A stretch of 64,000 nt of DNA, from assembly GCF_014844095.1 (NCBI RefSeq), contig NZ_CP062163.1:3071501-3135500 (forward strand), given 5' to 3'. This DNA comes from Brevibacillus sp. JNUCC-41. GTDB taxonomy: Bacteria; Bacillota; Bacilli; Bacillales; DSM-1321. Shown here one piece after another: positions 38,231 through 46,959 of the stretch. The notes under the pieces were generated by a model. That model worked only from the letters and a program-made list of their open reading frames with translations. It had not been told where the DNA came from and did not search any database. The translations under genes were made by a program, and so were the position numbers. Every line of letters begins with the position of its first letter. Positions within the stretch are counted from its first letter, which is position 1.

Positions 38231-39439
38231 ATGCTAACTGCGATAAAGAAAGATGGGACATGGGTTACCCTTCCTGAAAAGATACCAGCAAACGTGATTG
38301 ATGAATGGAGAAAGTCAGCAGATTATTACTGTCCATGCTGTAAGATGGAAATGACCATCAAAGCGGGAAAAGTCAGGATCCCGCATTTCGCCCATAAAAA
38401 TAGTTCGACATGCCGCGCTTCTTCAGAACCGGAATCCGCCTATCATTTATTGGGAAAAAGAAAATTATTTCAGTGGTTCTTATCACATGGTTATCAAGTA
38501 GTTTTAGAAGCCTACCTTCCCGAAATTAAGAAAAGGGCTGATATGTTGGTTGTGATAGGAGGTAATCGCTATGCAATAGAATTTCAATGCTCAGTTATCC
38601 CCGAGGTTGAATTCATTGAAAGGACAAAAGCCTATCAAAGCATAGGCATCAAGCCAATTTGGATCCTTGCTGCAAAACGCTTAAAAAGGAAAAGCTTGTA
38701 TGAATTCAGTTTATCCCGCTTCCACTGGCTCTTCGTCACCGGCAGCTTCCATCACCCTTTTCTTTGGATGTATTGCCCGGAAACGGATCATTTATCAGTA
38801 TTGAAGAACCTCACTCCTTTTACCCCCAGAACCGTCTTTGCCGAATTGACAACAGCTTCATTAAGGTTCCTTCCCCCAAGTCGTGCATTGCCCCAAAACT
38901 GCTTTAGATTCCCTTTTCTGCCCGCATGGAGATATAAACGAAATCGCTGGTCCCTCCATCGAGTGAAAACAGCACGGAGATGCGATCCTTTTTTCGAAGG
39001 GCTATATTTACATCATATTTCACCTGCGACACTTCCAATTGAAGTGGGTGTTCCGGTCAGAGGGATGCTGTTGATCGAAACTGCCTCGATTGAATGGCAG
39101 GCATGGTTATACATGGATGTGTTTCATGAGAAAAGAACAGGGGAAAAGATTTCTATGGCTGATATTCTCCATAATTTTAGAAAGCGTTCAAAAAAAGGTG
39201 GAATAAAGTTCAGACCGTTGCCTTTGCTTCATGAAAAACCCATCGAGTATCCTGTAGGTCAATATATCATGCTTTTGATGAAATTTGGTTATTTATCAAA
39301 ACTGAATGAAGGGGTTTTTAAAGTTGAAAAGGAAATTACCCCTCCCTTTACCAGTGATCAAGCTCAAATTTTGGAAAAAAATTTCTATGATAAGCATAAA
39401 TTGATGATGGAAAAGGGGAATATCCAGTATAATCAGTGA
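38231..39439 (+). CDS. coiA: Competence protein CoiA
   Basis: A 402-residue competence protein. A zinc-type N-terminus shows C34-x-C36-C37 and H52-x2-H55 (YYCPCCKM, PHFAHKN). A PD-(D/E)xK nuclease-like core follows, with RYAIEFQCSVI and a downstream helix. In B. subtilis and streptococci CoiA acts on incoming DNA during transformation. SD GAGGAGGAG precedes ATG 38231. The helicase YjcD (59984-62257) carries a similar Cys/His start. Confidence 0.93.
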   Translation: MLTAIKKDGTWVTLPEKIPANVIDEWRKSADYYCPCCKMEMTIKAGKVRIPHFAHKNSSTCRASSEPESAYHLLGKRKLFQWFLSHGYQVVLEAYLPEIKKRADMLVVIGGNRYAIEFQCSVIPEVEFIERTKAYQSIGIKPIWILAAKRLKRKSLYEFSLSRFHWLFVTGSFHHPFLWMYCPETDHLSVLKNLTPFTPRTVFAELTTASLRFLPPSRALPQNCFRFPFLPAWRYKRNRWSLHRVKTARRCDPFFEGLYLHHISPATLPIEVGVPVRGMLLIETASIEWQAWLYMDVFHEKRTGEKISMADILHNFRKRSKKGGIKFRPLPLLHEKPIEYPVGQYIMLLMKFGYLSKLNEGVFKVEKEITPPFTSDQAQILEKNFYDKHKLMMEKGNIQYNQ

Positions 39440-39543
39440 TAACATCTCTATTTATCTTGAATTCAGATGAATGGGCAGGATTATTTTTGTTAATGGAGAA
39501 ATAGTAATAAGAACTGGGAATTAAGAAAACTTTAAGAAAGAAT

Positions 39544-39571
39544 GAACGCTGAATGAAGTATTGCAGCGTTC
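39544..39571 (+). other. Hairpin before pepF
   Basis: GAACGCTG and CAGCGTTC pair exactly around a 12-nt loop, without a good T run. It could end coiA transcripts or shape the pepF leader. Confidence 0.4.
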
Positions 39572-39631
39572 GATCCGGTTTAAAGATTTAGCCCAATGGC
39601 AAGTTTCTATAGAATGGGGAGGAATTTTTTT

Positions 39632-41449
39632 ATGGCACAGGAAACAAAAGCAAATACATTACCTTCAAGAAGTGAAATAGCTCCTGAAGATACTTGGAGA
39701 CTGGAAGATATCTTCGCAACCGAGGAAGATTGGGAAGCTGCTTTCAAAGCGGTAAAGGAAGACCTCAAGAAGGCGGAAGCACATAAAGGGACGTTGGGAG
39801 AAAGCGCAGAAAAATTATTTGCGGCCCTTCAACTCCAAGATGAGGTATTCGAGAAGCTAGGGAAAGTTTATTCTTATTCACATATGCGCAATGATCAAGA
39901 TACAACCAATCCTTTTTATCAAGGGATGGAGGATAGGGCAAAAGCTTTATACGCCCAGGCAGCTGCTGCGTTTTCATATATGGTTCCTGAACTATTGAGT
40001 ATTGATGAAAACAAAGTGGAAGGGTTTTTGGAAGAAAAAGAAGATTTGAAATTATACAAACATTCTTTAGAGGAAATCAATCTTCAGAGGCCCCATATCT
40101 TATCTGCTGAGCAGGAAGAATTATTGGCGCAAGCATCAGAAGTACTTGATGCATCGGGCAACACTTTCGGTATGCTAAACAATGCCGATTTGAAATTCCC
40201 GACCATTAAGGATGAAGAGGGAAATGAAGTGGAAATCACTCACGGAAGGTATATCAGTTTTCTTGAGAGTGAAGATCGCCGTGTACGTGAGGAGGCATTT
40301 AAAGGGGTATACAGCAAGTATGGAGAGTTCCGTAATACATTTGCTTCAACCCTGTCAGGTGAGGTGAAAAACCACAACTTCAATGCCACGGTTCGAAAAT
40401 ATGATTCAGCACGCCAAGCGGCGTTAAGTAATAATAACATTCCGGAGACCGTATACGATAATCTCGTTAAAACGGTCAATGACAACTTGCCATTACTGCA
40501 CCGCTATCTTGATTTACGTAAAAAAGTACTGCAATTAGACGAACTTCATATGTATGATCTATTCACCCCTCTTGTTAAAGAAGTGAAGATGGAAGTGACA
40601 TATGATGAGGCCAAAGATTATGTCCTTAAAGGTCTTGCTCCGCTTGGGGAGGACTATTTGAACGTTTTGAAAGAGGGATTTGAAAATCGTTGGGTCGATG
40701 TGCATGAAAACAAAGGGAAACGAAGCGGTGCCTATTCTTCTGGTACATATGGGACGAATCCTTATATTTTAATGAACTGGCAAAATAACGTCAATAACTT
40801 ATTCACGCTCGTTCATGAGTTTGGACATTCGGTCCATAGCTACTATACACGTAAATATCAGCCATATCCATATGGGAATTATTCCATATTTGTAGCGGAA
40901 GTTGCATCGACCTGTAATGAAAACCTGTTGAACGATTATTTACTGAATTCAATCGAAGATGAAAAGAAACGCATCTATTTATTGAATCATTACCTGGAAG
41001 GTTTCCGCGGCACACTGTTCCGGCAAACGATGTTTGCAGAGTTTGAACATACGATTCATTTAAAAGCTCAAAATGGGGAAGCGTTGACAGCGGATATGCT
41101 TACTAAGGAATATTATGAGCTGAACAAGAAATACTTTGGAGAGAACGTGACCATTGATGACGAAATCGGTTTGGAATGGGCGCGTATTCCACATTTCTAC
41201 TATAATTACTACGTTTATCAATATGCAACAGGAATCAGTGCAGCAACAGCATTGAGCAAGCAAATCCTTGAAGAAGGAGAGCCTGCCGTCAAAAGGTATC
41301 TGGAGTTCTTGAAGTCAGGAAGTTCCGATTATCCGATTGAAGTGCTCAAAAAGGCTGGCGTCGATATGACAAAAGCTGAACCTGTACAAGAAGCCATGAA
41401 TGTATTCGAAGAAAAATTAAATGAGTTGGAAGAGCTTTTGAATAAATAA
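39632..41449 (+). CDS. pepF: Oligoendopeptidase F
   Basis: A 605-residue cytoplasmic M3B metallopeptidase. The zinc motif is H395-E396-x2-H399 (LVHEFGHSVHSYY), with the downstream glutamate probably in VAEVASTCNE. It cleaves short peptides. The start is ATG 39632, SD GGGGAGGAA about 8 nt upstream; a longer frame from 39596 passes through the SD. In Bacillus and Staphylococcus pepF neighbours the RoxS/RsaE small RNA, which fits the next features. Confidence 0.95.
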   Translation: MAQETKANTLPSRSEIAPEDTWRLEDIFATEEDWEAAFKAVKEDLKKAEAHKGTLGESAEKLFAALQLQDEVFEKLGKVYSYSHMRNDQDTTNPFYQGMEDRAKALYAQAAAAFSYMVPELLSIDENKVEGFLEEKEDLKLYKHSLEEINLQRPHILSAEQEELLAQASEVLDASGNTFGMLNNADLKFPTIKDEEGNEVEITHGRYISFLESEDRRVREEAFKGVYSKYGEFRNTFASTLSGEVKNHNFNATVRKYDSARQAALSNNNIPETVYDNLVKTVNDNLPLLHRYLDLRKKVLQLDELHMYDLFTPLVKEVKMEVTYDEAKDYVLKGLAPLGEDYLNVLKEGFENRWVDVHENKGKRSGAYSSGTYGTNPYILMNWQNNVNNLFTLVHEFGHSVHSYYTRKYQPYPYGNYSIFVAEVASTCNENLLNDYLLNSIEDEKKRIYLLNHYLEGFRGTLFRQTMFAEFEHTIHLKAQNGEALTADMLTKEYYELNKKYFGENVTIDDEIGLEWARIPHFYYNYYVYQYATGISAATALSKQILEEGEPAVKRYLEFLKSGSSDYPIEVLKKAGVDMTKAEPVQEAMNVFEEKLNELEELLNK

Positions 41450-41455
41450 GATGTG

Positions 41456-41486
41456 AAAAGGACCCGAGCACTTCGGGTTCTTTTCA
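41456..41486. terminator. Terminator after pepF
   Basis: AAAAGGACCCGA pairs with TTCGGGTTCTTTT (one G-U) around a 4-nt loop; T-rich on the plus side. Confidence 0.82.
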
Positions 41487-41503
41487 ACTTATATGCATGT
41501 CCG

Positions 41504-41668
41504 TCATAATCCTTTAAATCGATTTCTCTGATTTAAGCTATGAAGAATTATGAAGAAAACAAAAAATAGAATAGGGGAGGTAAAATACAGAGGAATGAGG
41601 TTCATGATACCGAGCAGCTGGACAAATAGCGACCCTATCAAGAGTATGAGTAGAATAAAGCCTTTCAA
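41504..41668 (-). CDS. Small two-span membrane protein (54 aa)
   Basis: The start is probably TTG 41668, with GGAGGTG 6 nt upstream on the minus strand; a GTG overlaps the SD. The product is very hydrophobic, with two membrane segments (FILLILLIGSLFVQLLGI; SPILFFVFFIILHSL) and a basic end RNRFKGL. The family is not recognised. It lies between pepF and the first small RNA and is transcribed away from it. Confidence 0.55.
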   Translation of the reverse strand: MKGFILLILLIGSLFVQLLGIMNLIPLYFTSPILFFVFFIILHSLNQRNRFKGL

Positions 41669-41762
41669 TTTGGTCACCTCCAACAGGCCGCAGTAAAAGC
41701 TCATCTGCGCTTTATTAGATAGTATGTTTTAAAATAAGCAGTATTCTAAAAATATGACAATA

Positions 41763-41780
41763 ATGTGAAGCTGCGCACAA
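41763..41780. promoter_or_regulatory. Rex/Fnr-like site upstream of small RNA 1
   Basis: ATGTGAAGCTGCGCACAA has the TGTG-N8-CACA core of Rex and Fnr sites, with one outer mismatch. It ends 5 nt before the -35 of the first RNA promoter. Confidence 0.55.
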
Positions 41781-41785
41781 AGTTC

Positions 41786-41815
41786 TTGCTTTTAAGGTGC
41801 ATAATCTGCTATAGT
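41786..41815 (+). promoter_or_regulatory. Promoter of small RNA 1
   Basis: TTGCTT (41786-41791), an 18-nt spacer and TATAGT (41810-41815). Predicted start near 41822. Confidence 0.65.
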
Positions 41816-41821
41816 ACAGAT

Positions 41822-41947
41822 ATAGAAGTTATCACATCCCAAACATATACCCCTTTGTTTGTTCGTCGTGAAATTTCTCCTATCCCCTTATTCGCATAAA
41901 TAGATGAAAAACCCCAGCAAATTTCGTGATTTGCCGGGGTTTTTCAT
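41822..41947 (+). ncRNA. RoxS/RsaE-like small regulatory RNA, copy 1
   Basis: About 125 nt from a predicted start to a strong terminator (stem with ACCCC and GGGGT, loop, T5, at 41907-41945). It shows the hallmark C-rich single-stranded motifs, ACCCCTTTGTTTG and TCTCCTATCCCCTTATT. These match what I know of RsaE in Staphylococcus and RoxS in B. subtilis, which pair with Shine-Dalgarno regions of central metabolism mRNAs under respiratory or NO stress. The location between pepF and yjbH also fits. No open frame competes. Confidence 0.85.
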
Positions 41948-42035
41948 TTGCAGAAAAGTAAAAGTACAAAATGACGCAGGTTGTAACATAATTTGTACGA
42001 AAGATTAGGAAATAAAAACAAATGATTTAATATTT

Positions 42036-42053
42036 TTGTGATTTGTTTCACAA
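42036..42053. promoter_or_regulatory. Perfect Rex/Fnr-type palindrome
   Basis: TTGTGATTTGTTTCACAA has exact TTGTGA-N6-TCACAA arms, fitting the NADH-sensing Rex repressor as well as Bacillus Fnr (TGTGA-N6-TCACA). It lies about 200 nt upstream of small RNA 2 and 90 nt after small RNA 1. Confidence 0.7.
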
Positions 42054-42177
42054 TTAAATTCATTCCCTTGCTTATCAGATATAAAAAACACTTATGGCTT
42101 TAAACTTAAATGGGCTCTTATTTAGCTATATATAAAAGAAACAATAATTAAAAAATGAAAAATATATTGTGAACAAA

Positions 42178-42195
42178 TTGTGAAATGTTACACAA
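42178..42195. promoter_or_regulatory. Rex/Fnr-like site before small RNA 2 promoter
   Basis: TTGTGAAATGTTACACAA has the core with one mismatch in the right arm. It ends 4 nt before the -35 (TTGAAA). Confidence 0.65.
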
Positions 42196-42199
42196 ACAG

Positions 42200-42252
42200 T
42201 TGAAACATAACTGAGTTATCTGTTATATTATTTATTGTGAAGCGAATCACAA
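42200..42252 (+). promoter_or_regulatory. Promoter of small RNA 2 with Rex/Fnr site at the start
   Basis: TTGAAA (42200-42205), an 18-nt spacer and TATATT (42224-42229). A perfect TTGTGA-N6-TCACAA palindrome lies at 42235-42252, over the predicted start. Binding there should repress. Confidence 0.7.
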
Positions 42253-42352
42253 ACAAACTTATACCCCTTTGTTTGATCGTGAAAAATTTCTCCCATCCCC
42301 TTATTTTCTTATAAAAAAAACCATGCAATCTTTTGATTTGCGTGGTTTTAAA
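42236..42352 (+). ncRNA. RoxS/RsaE-like small regulatory RNA, copy 2
   Basis: About 117 nt. It contains ACCCCTTTGTTTGATCGTG and TTTCTCCCATCCCCTTATT, closer to the classical RsaE text than copy 1, and ends in a hairpin AAACCATGCAA/TTGCGTGGTTT (42318-42348) with a short T tract. The two copies share the order of C-rich motifs but have different terminator stems, so they are diverged paralogs, not a recent duplication. Confidence 0.87.
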
Positions 42353-42382
42353 CAAAAAAGCAGTCAAATTCATGACTGCTTC
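42353..42382 (-). terminator. Terminator of the yjbH operon
   Basis: On the minus strand GCAGTCA and TGACTGC pair around a 6-nt loop that spans the yjbH stop, followed by six T. It faces the end of small RNA 2. Confidence 0.8.
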
Positions 42383-43263
42383 TTTGTATATCTCCAAAAC
42401 GTTCCGTATTTAGCAGGAATCTTTTCTGCCAACTGTTTTAAAACAAGCTTTTTCATTTCCAACTCGACGTTACTCTTATTCATATTATAAACAGTTTCAA
42501 TTTCCTTTGTGGCCACTAGATTGAAACAGCTTAAAAATTCTTCGAGAGAGGGGGGGTTTGCAGGGGCTGGCAGACCATTGAGCATATCTTCTAAAATTTG
42601 AACATATACCTCGTAAGAATAGACACCTGAAACTTTTATTCCCTCTTCTTCAATATTTTGATTGAAAAAGACAAGGGAAGGTATTTCCGTCACTTCCATT
42701 TCGTTAGTGATTTTCATGTCACATTGAAAGCCTTTGGCTGCACTGGAAGAATTGATGTCATAAAGGAATTCCTCTACATCCAGACCAACCATTTTGGCAC
42801 ATTCGGTCAAGACTTCGATATTGGATATATCCTTTTTCCCTATGAATACATATTCTTGAAGCTGCCTTAAAAAGCGAATGGCTAATTTACGCCCCTGCAA
42901 TTCCGCTGCTTTTATTGCGATGGAAGCTGTATATGGAGAAGAGATTGGGTTTTCAGACCAAAGGCTCCCGTCGCAGGACATTCCCGAGCGGCTGGCTGTC
43001 TTTTCCCAAACCTGAGCAATGTTTTCATAATTTTTATTTTTCCCCATATTAAGAGAATCGATTTTACCGCTTAAAACATGGCGTAAGCTGAACAATTGGC
43101 CATATTCTATCTGTAATTTCCTAATAATTGGTTCTAAGCCCCAGCATTCGGGACAAAGCGGATCAACAAAAACATAAATTTCAATTGGCTTTTTTCCTAT
43201 ATCATAGCAATGCTGCGTCTTGATCCAATCGGAAATATTGAAAACTGGTTTTTGTGCGCTCAA
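42370..43263 (-). CDS. yjbH: YjbH/SpxH, adaptor for Spx degradation by ClpXP
   Basis: A 297-residue DsbA-like thioredoxin-fold protein with C37-x2-C40 (DPLCPECWG) near the N-terminus. It binds Spx and speeds its breakdown by ClpXP; stress relieves this. The start is TTG 43263, overlapping the yjbI stop by 4 bp, with AAAGGAG upstream. It lies downstream of yjbI in a two-gene operon. In this window its target spx is 7 kb away, and the RoxS-like RNAs sit next to it. Confidence 0.93.
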   Translation of the reverse strand: MSAQKPVFNISDWIKTQHCYDIGKKPIEIYVFVDPLCPECWGLEPIIRKLQIEYGQLFSLRHVLSGKIDSLNMGKNKNYENIAQVWEKTASRSGMSCDGSLWSENPISSPYTASIAIKAAELQGRKLAIRFLRQLQEYVFIGKKDISNIEVLTECAKMVGLDVEEFLYDINSSSAAKGFQCDMKITNEMEVTEIPSLVFFNQNIEEEGIKVSGVYSYEVYVQILEDMLNGLPAPANPPSLEEFLSCFNLVATKEIETVYNMNKSNVELEMKKLVLKQLAEKIPAKYGTFWRYTKKQS

Positions 43264-43664
43264 CTGCCTTCTCCTTTCCCGTCAGTTCCGGATGTATTGA
43301 TCATATGCTGTGCCGTCAAATAGAGGCGGTGATAGAAAAACTCTCTAATCTCACCCTCAAGGCCAACTTCGTCCATAGCTTGATACATGCATGAGAGCCA
43401 TGCTTTCGCACGTTCTGGCGTAATTTCAAAAGGTATATGTCGAGCCCGCAACATAGGATGGCCATGCTCTTCGGTATATAAAGAGGGACCGCCTAAATAT
43501 TGAGTCATAAATTGTTTTTGCTTACGGACCGTTTCAGTTAAATCGTCAGGGAATATTGGCTGCAGATCCGGGTGCTGACTAACGTTGGAGTAAAACACAT
43601 CAATTAATTTGTGTAATTGCCCTTCTCCAATTAATTCATATGGTGTAGGGTTCCCTTGCATCAT
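43260..43664 (-). CDS. yjbI: Group II truncated hemoglobin YjbI
   Basis: A 134-residue globin. The proximal-histidine region is EEHGHPMLRARHIPFEI, and RAKAWLSCMYQAMDEVG has the G8 tryptophan typical of group II (trHbO). It binds O2 or NO and probably acts in redox protection with YjbH. SD AAAGGAG precedes ATG 43664. Its place between yjbH and cwlQ is as in B. subtilis. Confidence 0.94.
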   Translation of the reverse strand: MMQGNPTPYELIGEGQLHKLIDVFYSNVSQHPDLQPIFPDDLTETVRKQKQFMTQYLGGPSLYTEEHGHPMLRARHIPFEITPERAKAWLSCMYQAMDEVGLEGEIREFFYHRLYLTAQHMINTSGTDGKGEGS

Positions 43665-43849
43665 GTTGATTACTCCTTTTAAAGAAAGATGGTTGATATT
43701 TATTCATATTTTATCAATGACGTACTGATATAACAAATATATAGCTTAAAGAAAATTTTACATCTGTAGTATGACACAGGGGAATGATCGGAAATTACAC
43801 CTTTGGAGGGGCTTTCCCATTTGTTCTGGGGAAGAATATATATAGACAT

Positions 43850-43888
43850 GAAAAAACCGACCCGTCACAAATAAACAGGGTCAGCTTG
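43850..43888 (-). terminator. Terminator after cwlQ
   Basis: Minus-strand stem CTGACCC/GGGTCGG around a 14-nt loop, with a T6 run. Confidence 0.72.
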
Positions 43889-43890
43889 TT

Positions 43891-44550
43891 TTAACTTAAA
43901 AATGTGCCATAAACTTTTTGAACATAATTCTGAGTTTCTTTAAAGGGCGGGATGCCGTTATATTTATCGACATTTCCTGGCCCTGCATTATAAGCAGCAA
44001 GGGCAACCTGGATGTCCCCGTCATATCGTTCCATCATTTGACTTAAATATTTACTCCCGCCCATGATGTTTTGTTCTGGATCGGTTGCATCATCCACCCC
44101 AAGGCTTCTTGCAGTTGCTGGCATTAACTGCATAAGGCCAGCTGCACCCGCATAACTGGTGGCTTCAGGGTTGAAGTTCGATTCTTGTTTAATGACAGAC
44201 TTAATCAGTTTTTCCGGAAGATTATATAAACTGGCTGCCTGGCTGATGATATGATCATAGTTTTTGGCGGTTTCGCTGCTGCTCTGTTTGTTAGCATTGG
44301 CAGCGGATATCGGGTTGATGTTCAGGGCTGTTAGGCTGCTGGGTTGAAGAAAGGATTTCGTTTCAGCTTCAACATTGGATAATAAGGAACCCAATTTCTG
44401 CGAAGAGCTTTCAAGAGCATCACCCGAAACCAGTTCCGAGAGCATGTCCTGGAAAACGGATCGAGATGAATTTTCCCCTGTGATGCTGCTATTTGTGAAT
44501 TGCTGGATTGCCTGCAATTCCATAAACGTTTTGAAATCTTGGATTTTCAA
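43891..44550 (-). CDS. cwlQ: Lytic transglycosylase CwlQ (YjbJ)
   Basis: A 219-residue protein with a C-terminal SLT lysozyme-like domain. The catalytic glutamate is in [11 protein letters not shown], then [15 protein letters not shown] and [13 protein letters not shown] follow. B. subtilis YjbJ/CwlQ cleaves peptidoglycan as muramidase and soluble lytic transglycosylase. The N-terminal 100 residues are a low-complexity Ser/Asn/Leu region without a clear signal peptide, so the export route is unclear. TTG 44550 has better SD spacing (GGAGG, 8 nt) than GTG 44559, which overlaps the SD. Confidence 0.9.
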   Translation of the reverse strand: MKIQDFKTFMELQAIQQFTNSSITGENSSRSVFQDMLSELVSGDALESSSQKLGSLLSNVEAETKSFLQPSSLTALNINPISAANANKQSSSETAKNYDHIISQAASLYNLPEKLIKSVIKQESNFNPEATSYAGAAGLMQLMPATARSLGVDDATDPEQNIMGGSKYLSQMMERYDGDIQVALAAYNAGPGNVDKYNGIPPFKETQNYVQKVYGTFLS

Positions 44551-44581
44551 ACTCTCCACCTCCGAATGGGTTCAAACAGGA

Positions 44582-45160
44582 TTATTCCTGGAATTTGGCG
44601 CGATAAAACCTCTTAACCTTATTTTCGGTTTCCCTTACTGGAATTTGAAGGGTTTCAAGGAGATTCAGGAAGTTTTTTTTCCCTGCTTTTGCATCCGTCA
44701 CTTCATATTCAAGCTCAAAGTCTTCCTGATTCAAATACGAACTATGATCTAAAACAAGTAAACCCTCTTTGTAAGGAAATTCAAGGCGGTCTGTCTTTAG
44801 TGTCCCAAAACAGGTAATATCTTTTGGATCAATTCCGCATTCGAGGATTAGATGTTGGATCTCGCCATCAGGGAACGTATTATGATTCAGAAATGCATAT
44901 GCGGTTCCTTCAGGAATATCTTGATTCGTTTCCAATAGTCCCTCTGTTGCGGGCTGTTTTAAAGTCAGCTCGTATCGCCCGTTTTTCTCCCGGATCCTAA
45001 GCGCGGAATCTAGGTTTTTTAAAGTGAATCCAAGTGTATCGAAGTAATGATTTTTCTGGGTTTTAAAGTTCGATGCCCCAAGATGAAAGTATTCGATCAG
45101 TTGACGAAATTCTTTTTCGCTTAAAAGGTTTTTAAATTCAATTTCAATATGCTGGTTCAT
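44582..45160 (-). CDS. yjbK: CYTH-domain protein YjbK
   Basis: A 192-residue triphosphate-tunnel (CYTH) protein. The signature ExExK-like start is IEIEFKNLL, and LRIREKNGRYELTLKQP supplies the basic tunnel residues, with FELEYEVTDA near the end. This family hydrolyses or transfers triphosphates such as thiamine triphosphate or PPPi. ATG 45160 has SD AAAGGA 8 nt upstream; ATG 45169 is too close. It is divergent from yjbM, another nucleotide-metabolism gene; yjbL is absent. Confidence 0.88.
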   Translation of the reverse strand: MNQHIEIEFKNLLSEKEFRQLIEYFHLGASNFKTQKNHYFDTLGFTLKNLDSALRIREKNGRYELTLKQPATEGLLETNQDIPEGTAYAFLNHNTFPDGEIQHLILECGIDPKDITCFGTLKTDRLEFPYKEGLLVLDHSSYLNQEDFELEYEVTDAKAGKKNFLNLLETLQIPVRETENKVKRFYRAKFQE

Positions 45161-45360
45161 GTGCTCCATCCTTTCTGGTTGATTCTTAGGTTAATCATAT
45201 AAGAACCATTCCAGCTGTCAAATTGAATTCAATAATTTTTTGCTATTGTACTTGAATATTTAGGAATCAATTGCAGGATATGATAAAATATAAACGTTGA
45301 GCACGAAAAATGGATTATCGTATATATAGGAATTTAATACATACTTTTTGCTAGAAAAAG

Positions 45361-45457
45361 AAATAGGATCCAGCGGTGAATTGACATAAAGTCATGTGAC
45401 TGCTGGATTTAGGAGAGCGTTCTGCCCATACCAGAGTTGAACAGGCGCTTTTTAGAT
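45361..45457 (+). promoter_or_regulatory. Structured leader with terminator-like hairpin upstream of yjbM
   Basis: Two successive structures precede yjbM. The first is ATCCAGC/GCTGGAT (45368-45374 with 45402-45408) with an inner TGAC/GTCA. The second is AGCGTTCTG/CAGGCGCT (45416-45424 with 45442-45449) followed by T5, the form of an intrinsic terminator. A promoter-like TATGATAAAAT lies at about 45279-45289. This suggests attenuation of yjbM or a short RNA ending here. Confidence 0.5.
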
Positions 45458-45476
45458 AGATATAGGTGGTGTGGCA

Positions 45477-46097
45477 ATGGAGAGTTGGGACGATTTCTTG
45501 GCGCCTTATACTCAGGCTGTCGAAGAATTAAAGGTTAAGCTAAAGGGATTAAGGAAACAGTTTGAGAGAGAGAATATTCACTCGCCGATCGAATTTGTAA
45601 CAGGAAGGGTAAAGCCGATTGTCAGCATTTTGGATAAGGCGAGCCTGAAGGATATTCCCATTGATAAATTGGGAACTGAAATCCAGGATATTGCAGGGCT
45701 TCGCATGATGTGCCAGTTCGTGGATGATATCGAACAGGTAGTTGAACTATTACGAGGTCGCAATGACTTCGAGATAGTTGAGGAGAGGAATTATATTTCC
45801 CATAAAAAAGCAAGCGGCTATCGTTCTTATCATGTTGTAATCCGCTATCCGGTCCAGACGATCCATGGCGAAAAAAATATCCTTGCCGAAATACAAATCA
45901 GGACTCTTGCGATGAATTTTTGGGCGACGATCGAACATTCTTTAAATTATAAATATAAAGGCATTTTCCCGGAAGATATTCAATTGCGACTCAAACGTGC
46001 AGCGGAAGCAGCCTTCCTGCTTGATGCAGAGATGTCGCAAATCCGTACGGAAATCCAGGAAGCACAGCGTCTTTTTTTCAGGAAGAAAGATTCTTGA
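45477..46097 (+). CDS. yjbM: Small alarmone synthetase YjbM (SasB/RelQ type)
   Basis: A 206-residue single-domain (p)ppGpp synthetase, the RelQ/SAS1 group. It has GRVKPIVSILDK, the synthetase core IQDIAGLRMMC, HKKASGYRSYHVVI, and EIQIRTLAMNFWATIEHSLNYKY. It lacks hydrolase, TGS and ACT domains, as expected. It makes (p)ppGpp from ATP and GDP/GTP. ATG 45477 has SD AGGTGG 7 nt upstream. It starts an operon with nadK and yjbO. A terminator-like hairpin lies before it. Confidence 0.95.
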   Translation: MESWDDFLAPYTQAVEELKVKLKGLRKQFERENIHSPIEFVTGRVKPIVSILDKASLKDIPIDKLGTEIQDIAGLRMMCQFVDDIEQVVELLRGRNDFEIVEERNYISHKKASGYRSYHVVIRYPVQTIHGEKNILAEIQIRTLAMNFWATIEHSLNYKYKGIFPEDIQLRLKRAAEAAFLLDAEMSQIRTEIQEAQRLFFRKKDS

Positions 46098-46147
46098 ACG
46101 CATCAATGGGTAAACGAGAAGAAATCTAATTTGTGAGGTGGTATTAC

Positions 46148-46942
46148 ATGAAATTTGCGATAACGTCAAAAGGAGATGCGAAATCGAATACTTTAATGCA
46201 AAGGATGCGTACGTATCTTCAGGACTTTCATTTGGAATATGACGAAGATCAGCCGGATATTGTCATTTCTGTCGGTGGTGATGGCACTTTATTATATGCT
46301 TTTCACCGTTATAAGAATCGATTGGATAAAACTGCCTTTGTAGGTGTACATACAGGACATCTTGGTTTTTATGCAGATTGGACCCCTGATGAAATTGAAA
46401 AATTGGTGATAGCTTTAGCGAAAACCCCATTTCAAATAGTGGAATATCCACTGCTCGAAACGATTGTCCGTTATCAGCATGGAGGACGGGAAGCAAGATT
46501 TTTGGCTTTGAATGAATCGACGGTCAAAAGTGTGGAAGGGACGCTCGTCATGGACGTTGAAATACGCGGCCAGCATTTCGAGACGTTCCGTGGAGATGGG
46601 TTATGCATTGCGACGCCATCTGGAAGCACGGCATATAATAAGGCGCTTGGCGGGGCCATCGTCCATCCATCAATCGATGCCATCCAGATAACCGAATTGG
46701 CATCTATTAATAACCGGGTGTTTAGGACCGTAGGATCTCCGCTTCTGCTGCCGGCACATCATACGTGTATGTTCAGGCCGGTCAATGCGGTCAATTTTCA
46801 AATTACGGTCGACCATTTGTCCTTGCTTCAGGAAAATGTAAAGTCAATACAGTGCCGAGTGGCAGATGAAAAGATCCGATTTGCCAGATTCCGCCCTTTT
46901 CCTTTCTGGAAAAGAGTGCATGATTCATTTATTGCTAATTAA
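46148..46942 (+). CDS. nadK: NAD kinase
   Basis: A 264-residue kinase that makes NADP from NAD using ATP or polyphosphate. The GGDGT motif is in [13 protein letters not shown], the NE motif in [11 protein letters not shown], and the conserved [20 protein letters not shown] follows. The start is ATG 46148 with GAGGTGG upstream. B. subtilis YjbN holds the same place between yjbM and yjbO. Confidence 0.95.
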   Translation: MKFAITSKGDAKSNTLMQRMRTYLQDFHLEYDEDQPDIVISVGGDGTLLYAFHRYKNRLDKTAFVGVHTGHLGFYADWTPDEIEKLVIALAKTPFQIVEYPLLETIVRYQHGGREARFLALNESTVKSVEGTLVMDVEIRGQHFETFRGDGLCIATPSGSTAYNKALGGAIVHPSIDAIQITELASINNRVFRTVGSPLLLPAHHTCMFRPVNAVNFQITVDHLSLLQENVKSIQCRVADEKIRFARFRPFPFWKRVHDSFIAN

Positions 46943-46959
46943 GGAGATAGATTCACCTC

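Noticed and set aside
41949-42235. A coding gene between the two small RNAs
   Set aside because: No frame with a start and SD exists; the region is AT-rich and holds operator-like palindromes.
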